Origin: Apostichopus japonicus
Lineage: Eukaryota > Echinodermata > Holothuroidea > Aspidochirotida > Stichopodidae
DNA length: 64,000 nt
Assembly (NCBI RefSeq): GCF_037975245.1
Contig: NC_092562.1
Coordinates: forward strand, 12,848,001-12,912,000
Direction of reading: 5' to 3'
The notes below the pieces were generated by a model. It was given only the letters and a program-made list of their open reading frames with translations, was not told the origin of the DNA and ran no database searches. Each line of letters starts with the position of its first letter. Position 1 is the first letter of the stretch. The position numbers and the translations under genes were made by a program. Below are positions 58,970-64,000 of the stretch, piece by piece.

Positions 58970-59457
58970 TGGCAATCCATGTGGGACAAACACCGCATGA
59001 TATATCCGCGTATTATTTTGAATTTATACTCGTATTTATTCGAATATATACCCGTATATATTATTAGCCAATCATAAGGCTTAAATATATCCGCGTATTA
59101 TTTCGAATATAAATACGTATTAATTCGAATACATTTGAGGATATATTCGAAAATAAACACATATTAATTCGAATATATACACGCATTAATTCGAATATAT
59201 TCACGTATTAAATCATGCTGTTGTCTAGGTCAAGTACGTTTGGCCTGAGTGTACGTCAATAGAGACTAACTTTGCAATCAATCATTTATTGCACTGACGA
59301 GACATTGTGATAACTCTCGAAACTCGTTTGTGAAAGCTATAAGACATGTCAGTTATTGTCTGATTTAATACGCGAATATATTCGAATTAATACGCGTATA
59401 TATTCGTATTAATATACGAGGATATATTATGCGGTGTTTGTCTCATATGGCTTGCCA
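58970..59457. mobile_element. TA-flanked MITE (Tc1/mariner-type), 488 bp
   Basis: Terminal inverted repeats of about 45 bp: TGGCAATCCATGTGGGACAA ACACCGCAT… against its complement ending GGTGTTTGTCTCATATGGCT TGCCA. TA dinucleotides border both ends. The interior is made of TTCGAATATA/CGCGTATTAA-type palindromic units. Confidence 0.82.
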
Positions 59458-62400
59458 TATACGATGAACGGTAAAACTTGTGATTCGATTGTTGTATATA
59501 GTGTCGTCTGTTTTGATTTCATAAGACATAGTCCTATAGTTTTATGTTCCTCTTTAAATAAGTTTTGCTTTGGTTTGATCTAATATCATTTCTAATAGGC
59601 TAGTGACATAACTATATCCTGTAATTGTCTGTATTCATTTTTTTTTACACTTTTGGTTGTCCATGTCACACTTCTTTTTCTTAGAATGGATTGGAATTTT
59701 CCAAGTAAAAAAGTGACGTAAGTTCCAACTGTGTCACACAGTTTACATATTCACTTCCTGATCTTCCATTCATTCGAACGCACACAACACCAACATCCAA
59801 GTTCCAACTCCAAGTAAACGATCATCATTGGTCTTCAACTCAGAGATTTGTCAGCATGAAACCACCTGGATGTAACACATAGAGTAAACTGTTGACAAGT
59901 GAGTTTTTTATATATTTTTTGTTATTAATGTTTTTTCTTGTAAGAAATAACTTAATATTTTGCCTAAACAAGTACAGTACTCTAAAACACAGCCTCGGCC
60001 TAATGTTAGGGTCTAAGGCGTAACCTCAAATTTGACTTAGGCTAGGCCTAGGCCCTATAGCTTATTACTACTACTAGTTACTAGGTTTACCGACAGTGTT
60101 TTGGGGTATTAACGTTACTTACGTTAGTACAATATTTCTATGAATCGCAGAACTTTGGCATCACATATGGATGCAGTGGGAAAAAAGAATGTTTTCAACA
60201 CAGGTCTGGAATCCCTTTACTAGGTTAACAGTTTTGCAGTGTTTACATTGTTATGTTAGGTATAATTATTAATAGGTATACAGTAGCCTAGGCCTTTAGG
60301 TTGCTACAGTAGAAATTATTGTTAGACAAGTGTGCAGAAACTGCAAAATGGGGATGGGTTCTGCAAAGAAAGAAGAAAAAAGGAAAAAGAAGAAGTATAT
60401 GCCAGTAAGTTGGAAACCACTAAGTGCCTTTCTGCTATATAGTTCTGTTGAACTCAAATTTGAACATATTTTCATTTTTTATTTAATACTGTAGGTACAG
60501 GTATAGCCTAGGCCTTTAGGTTGCTACTTAGAAATTATGTTAGACAAGTGTGCATAAACTGCAAAATGGTGATGGGTTAAGGAAAAAAGAAGAAGTATAT
60601 GCCAGTAAGTTGGAAACCACTCAGTGCCTGTCTGCTATATATTTCTGTTGATCTCAAAGTTGAACATATATTTTCTTTCACTGAGTTGTAGCTCTGTCAT
60701 TCACAATCTTGTTTCATGTGTGATACCATACTATACATAATACTGTTACTTGATTATTGATTTATTACACCTCCTAAAAGTGAACTTTAAATTAGTTGCA
60801 TATCTGTTTTATCTTCTTAGGGTTGGGATTAACCTCTTATAAGTAATGTCTTGATTGTGAAACTTCATAAATGTATGGTGTGCGTATAGCCCTCAGGGAT
60901 TCGCTGTGAATATAATCAGATTCCACCAATGCCCATAAAATATGCTAAATGTAGGCCTTTATTATAGTAGTAGTTATTTGTAAAGTAACTTCAAATGTTA
61001 TTGTAGATATGTTAGTTCCTGCAGTAGTACTGCACAATAATAGTTCTGTACTCTTGACATTTATTATCAACATGCTGGTAATCTTTGATAGCATCCTGAC
61101 CGGTCATGTAATTTTTTTTCCATTTTGCTTTCTTCTCATTAATAGATGTTGGGTAAGATAAGTGTGCTGGTAAGTTTGAGCAAGAACTTAAAATACATAC
61201 ATGTAAGAATAGTATTTTATTTAAATGTTCAAACTCCAACCAAATGATATACGTGTCCAATATAACTTCTTCTAAGATCTTTTTAGTGGTACCTGTCATA
61301 CTGTATAAAAGGATTCTGTTCAACAGAGAAGTACCACCCATCAGTGCTTACCCATTCTCTGAGATGTAGAGCAAGTTTCACAACTTCTTTTGTGACATAG
61401 AAGCTAAGAAGGAACAGCAAATTAGCTGAAGTGTACTAGACTTACTGTGACACCATCAGCAGTCCTTACAGTAAATGTAGATCAGTGACCAAATTCCAGG
61501 TCCACTTTGTGAGAAACTGACATTTTGTTTCAGCCACACTTGCTAATTTTATGCTTGAAAATATACAGTAGAGAAAGAATTAATAAAAATGATTTTAAAG
61601 CAAAGACGAACAAATATGTACTGTATAGAAACACTAATTCATTTCTAAAGATTATATATAAGATGTAAAGGTTCCTGCTGTTTAACTTCCATGGCAACAT
61701 CAAACTAATTTTAAAATAACTAAATAAGCCTACAGTACAAGTACAGGATTGTGTTGAGGTTTTGTTCAGCAAGGAAGGCACAATACTAGGGCAGTAAAGA
61801 ACTAGTGTCACTGAGAAACTATTGATCATCCTCATTTGACCATGAAAAGAATTCAATTCAGTGATTGACTGTTTTCCTTCTACTTTTTGGGATGGGGGGA
61901 AGGGGTGGGGGGAGGCGGTGGGGTAGCTACCAGCCCATAGTTGGTGGAGGTCCTTTCATTTTCATTTCTTCCAGTTAAACTATATTATTACACGTTATCA
62001 CCTACTGTACTCTGCTCATACTTTTCTAAGAAGCTGTGACTTACCATGTCTCATGTAAAATGTACTGTACTGTCTGATATGCTCAAGATGAACAAAGCGT
62101 TAAAAAGAAACAGTGTTTCAGCCAGAGAAGAAATAAAGAACACAATCTTCTACTTACTGTATTGTGCTTTTACTGTCTCGGTCACTTGTGCTACTTTTTT
62201 GTGTGCAATGGTCACTCAGTTCCTAAAGCTTCCTATGCTGGTAGTCATACTGTAGAGTGTTAACGGTAAGTTGTTAACTTGGTTCCTTTAATAACTACTT
62301 ACGATACAGTGTACTAACAGTAACAGTTAGTCATCGGACAATTTAACTTTCTGCTTTGGCAACTGGAAGCTTTCCCACAACTTCTATATTTGCTATATAG

Positions 62401-63165
62401 GGAACTGAAAAAAGTTTTCATATAAATCGCTGGCTATTACAGAAATTTGTATAAGAACGTGACTGGCCACTCTCTGCACCAGCCTTGATTGATGAACATT
62501 TTTTTGTTTTAGCATTATTCCAGTAACTATTTCATGCATGGACATGATCATTTCAACAACATATAGTACCATTATTAATAGTTAACACCTGATTTAAGAA
62601 TTTTCATCAAGGTACTGTGACTATATATTAACTGTTATCAAATTTTTAAACCTTTTTTCACCAGCCATAGTATGAGGTGGTTAAGCCTGCTTTTTCGATG
62701 ACAAGCAAAAGTCATCAGAGCCAAGACAAGGATCGATAAACTTCTGTGAGAGACAGCCGTCGTCCATTGAACAAAGAGATAAAGGTTACAGACCAGTGGC
62801 AGCATATACAGTGAGATTATGAAGACTCACTTCCTATGATAACAGGTAGGTAACATCCATGGGCAGAATGTCCTTTGAAAACAAAAAATTAAAATAATTA
62901 GTGCTTCAAATTCTGTCAGTTGTATTGTTCTTACTTTCTACTCAGCCCCTTGAAACTTTTCTTTATTTCTTCAGAATATGAGAATATGTAATTACAATTT
63001 TTTTTTTTCATAATTAGATTAAATTTTCATTTCTGTTGGCCTGATGGTTTCCCAGTAGATACATGTGCTGCTGACCAAATCCAGCCCCACAGGATATCAA
63101 TCTGGTCTGCATAAAATAAATATAATGGAGCATAATCATAGCTTTTATCAGGTATCTTTGACCCC
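59458..63165. other. Right-hand region; possible 5' part of an unidentified gene on +
   Basis: No domain-bearing frame. Splice-like signals occur (GACAA|GTGAGT at 59897, CCA|GTAAGT near 60404 and 60604). A G-rich run lies at about 61890-61920 and an AGGCCTA cluster at about 60040-60060. Without transcripts I cannot call a gene. Confidence 0.35.
60283..60675 (+). repeat. Tandem segmental duplication, about 200-bp period, each copy with a candidate short exon
   Basis: TAGCCTAGGCCTTTAGGTTG and CTGCAAAATGG…GATGGGTT, then AGAAGTATATGCCAGTAAGT and TGGAAACCACT, appear at about 60285-60470 and again at about 60505-60670. Copy 1 has ATG with an open basic frame (MGMGSAKKEEKRKKKKYMP) ending at a consensus donor. 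Copy 2 lacks part of it and meets TAA. Confidence 0.75.
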
Positions 63166-63169
63166 TTAA

Positions 63170-63530
63170 AGGGTGTGAAGACTCGCGCAAAAAGAAACGT
63201 CAAATGCCGGTAATTTGGCCAAGTTTCGAAGGAGGTGTAACAAAAGTGTTAAACACCACCAGAAAATACACACACAGCTTGCTACCGTTGGTAATTATAC
63301 ACTAGTGTACAGTCATTACATATAGCTGCGGTCAATACCCACAGCACAGTATACAAACTATACAGCGATGGACATTTCAGGTCCAGCTAAAGATAAGAAG
63401 GTATCACGTTTCATTACTGTCTGCACTTTGTAGCGACACGAACAAAACGTCACTTGCAAGCAACAGCAAGTTAACTATTTCAGATGGCCGCACGCGGTTT
63501 GGGGCGAGTCTCAATGCCTTTAAATGCCTC
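63170..63530 (+). mobile_element. Single arm of the TTAA-flanked inverted-repeat element
   Basis: TTAA at 63166-63169, then AGGGTGTGAAGACTCGCGCA and onward, matching the left arm of the element at 22074 over about 350 bp (ACCGTTGGTAATTATACACT, GCAAGCAACAG). No right arm is seen before the window end. Confidence 0.75.
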
Positions 63531-64000
63531 AAGTCTAAGCACCATTATTGATTACTTCTGCTCATTGCACTGTCTTCTTCTACTGTATGTAGCCTACTGT
63601 GTATATATAGTAAAATGTTTTTGGGTAGCTCTATGCCGCAACCAATGTTTCTCTTTATGTATAAACCTTCATGCAAAATTAATGTGGTTTTTCAGCCACA
63701 CCCCAACTCTTGAACAAAGGGCGGGGTCATATCAGTCCCACTGTATCTGTTTCTGCAATTTAACTTGACAATCATAAAGTAGTTTGAGTTGATCACTATT
63801 GTATTTTCGTTAACAATTATTGTAGTTAGAGACCCTTTGAATCAAGTCAAGCTAACTACAGGTACATTGTAAGCAGCTTAACTTGTGTTTTCTAGAGCCC
63901 CCTTTTTTCCCACCCGTTTCGTTCTACGGAACTACACGAGTGGAACTTTGAAAGTTCTGCATAAATACTGTACAGTACAGTATGCCCATCACCCAGGGCA

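Noticed and set aside
63484-63768. 94-aa frame starting MAARGLG
   Set aside because: Begins inside the TTAA-element arm and shows no conserved pattern.

Overview
The window is metazoan nuclear DNA: coding sequence is split into short exons with GT-AG introns, and the rest is rich in microsatellites and transposon relics. Gene content (an animal tubulin polyglutamylase, a gp130/IL-6R-type receptor, a Ly6/uPAR protein) and repeat types (AGGCCTA-rich stretches, tRNA-SINEs, a Penelope-like element, hAT and TTAA elements) fit a marine invertebrate deuterostome. An echinoderm such as a sea cucumber is my best guess, but the species cannot be fixed from sequence alone.

Layout. 1-934 is a perfect TAGA tract. 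1110-2886 (+) holds the last two exons of a Ly6/uPAR (three-finger fold) membrane protein; a perfect 46-bp tandem duplication puts a stop before its transmembrane segment. 8478-27197 (-) is a complete TTLL7-like tubulin polyglutamylase gene, rebuilt here as 18 coding exons with matching splice phases (about 917-924 aa). Its introns carry a G-rich minisatellite, an 85-bp tandem array that includes a decayed copy of an exon start, a LINE tail abutting a splice donor, a second LINE 3' end inside a TTAA-flanked inverted-repeat element, and a SINE. 27198-37156 has no recognisable gene but several foldback elements and (TA)n tracts. 37564-50122 (-) is a complete 11-exon gene for a 724-aa class I cytokine receptor: signal peptide, Ig-like domain, cytokine-receptor homology domain, one FN3 domain, TM segment, Box1-like motif and a long tail. 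A 362-bp hAT-type MITE lies just beyond its stop. 50123-54900 holds SINE fragments, (TA)n tracts and a broken Penelope-like retroelement (RT plus GIY-YIG endonuclease) flanked by a palindromic terminal sequence. 54900-64000 holds a 1.5-kb hAT element with an 8-bp target duplication, a TA-flanked MITE, a tandem segmental duplication around a possible short exon, and a third arm of the TTAA repeat.

The three genes show no operon-like link. TTLL7 acts on microtubules in cilia and neurites. The Ly6 protein and the cytokine receptor are cell-surface proteins, and the receptor would be expected to signal through JAK/STAT. The receptor is the most interesting gene, because Ig-CHD-FN3 receptors are little described outside vertebrates. 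All exon joins are inferred from splice signals, phase and family similarity without transcript data.
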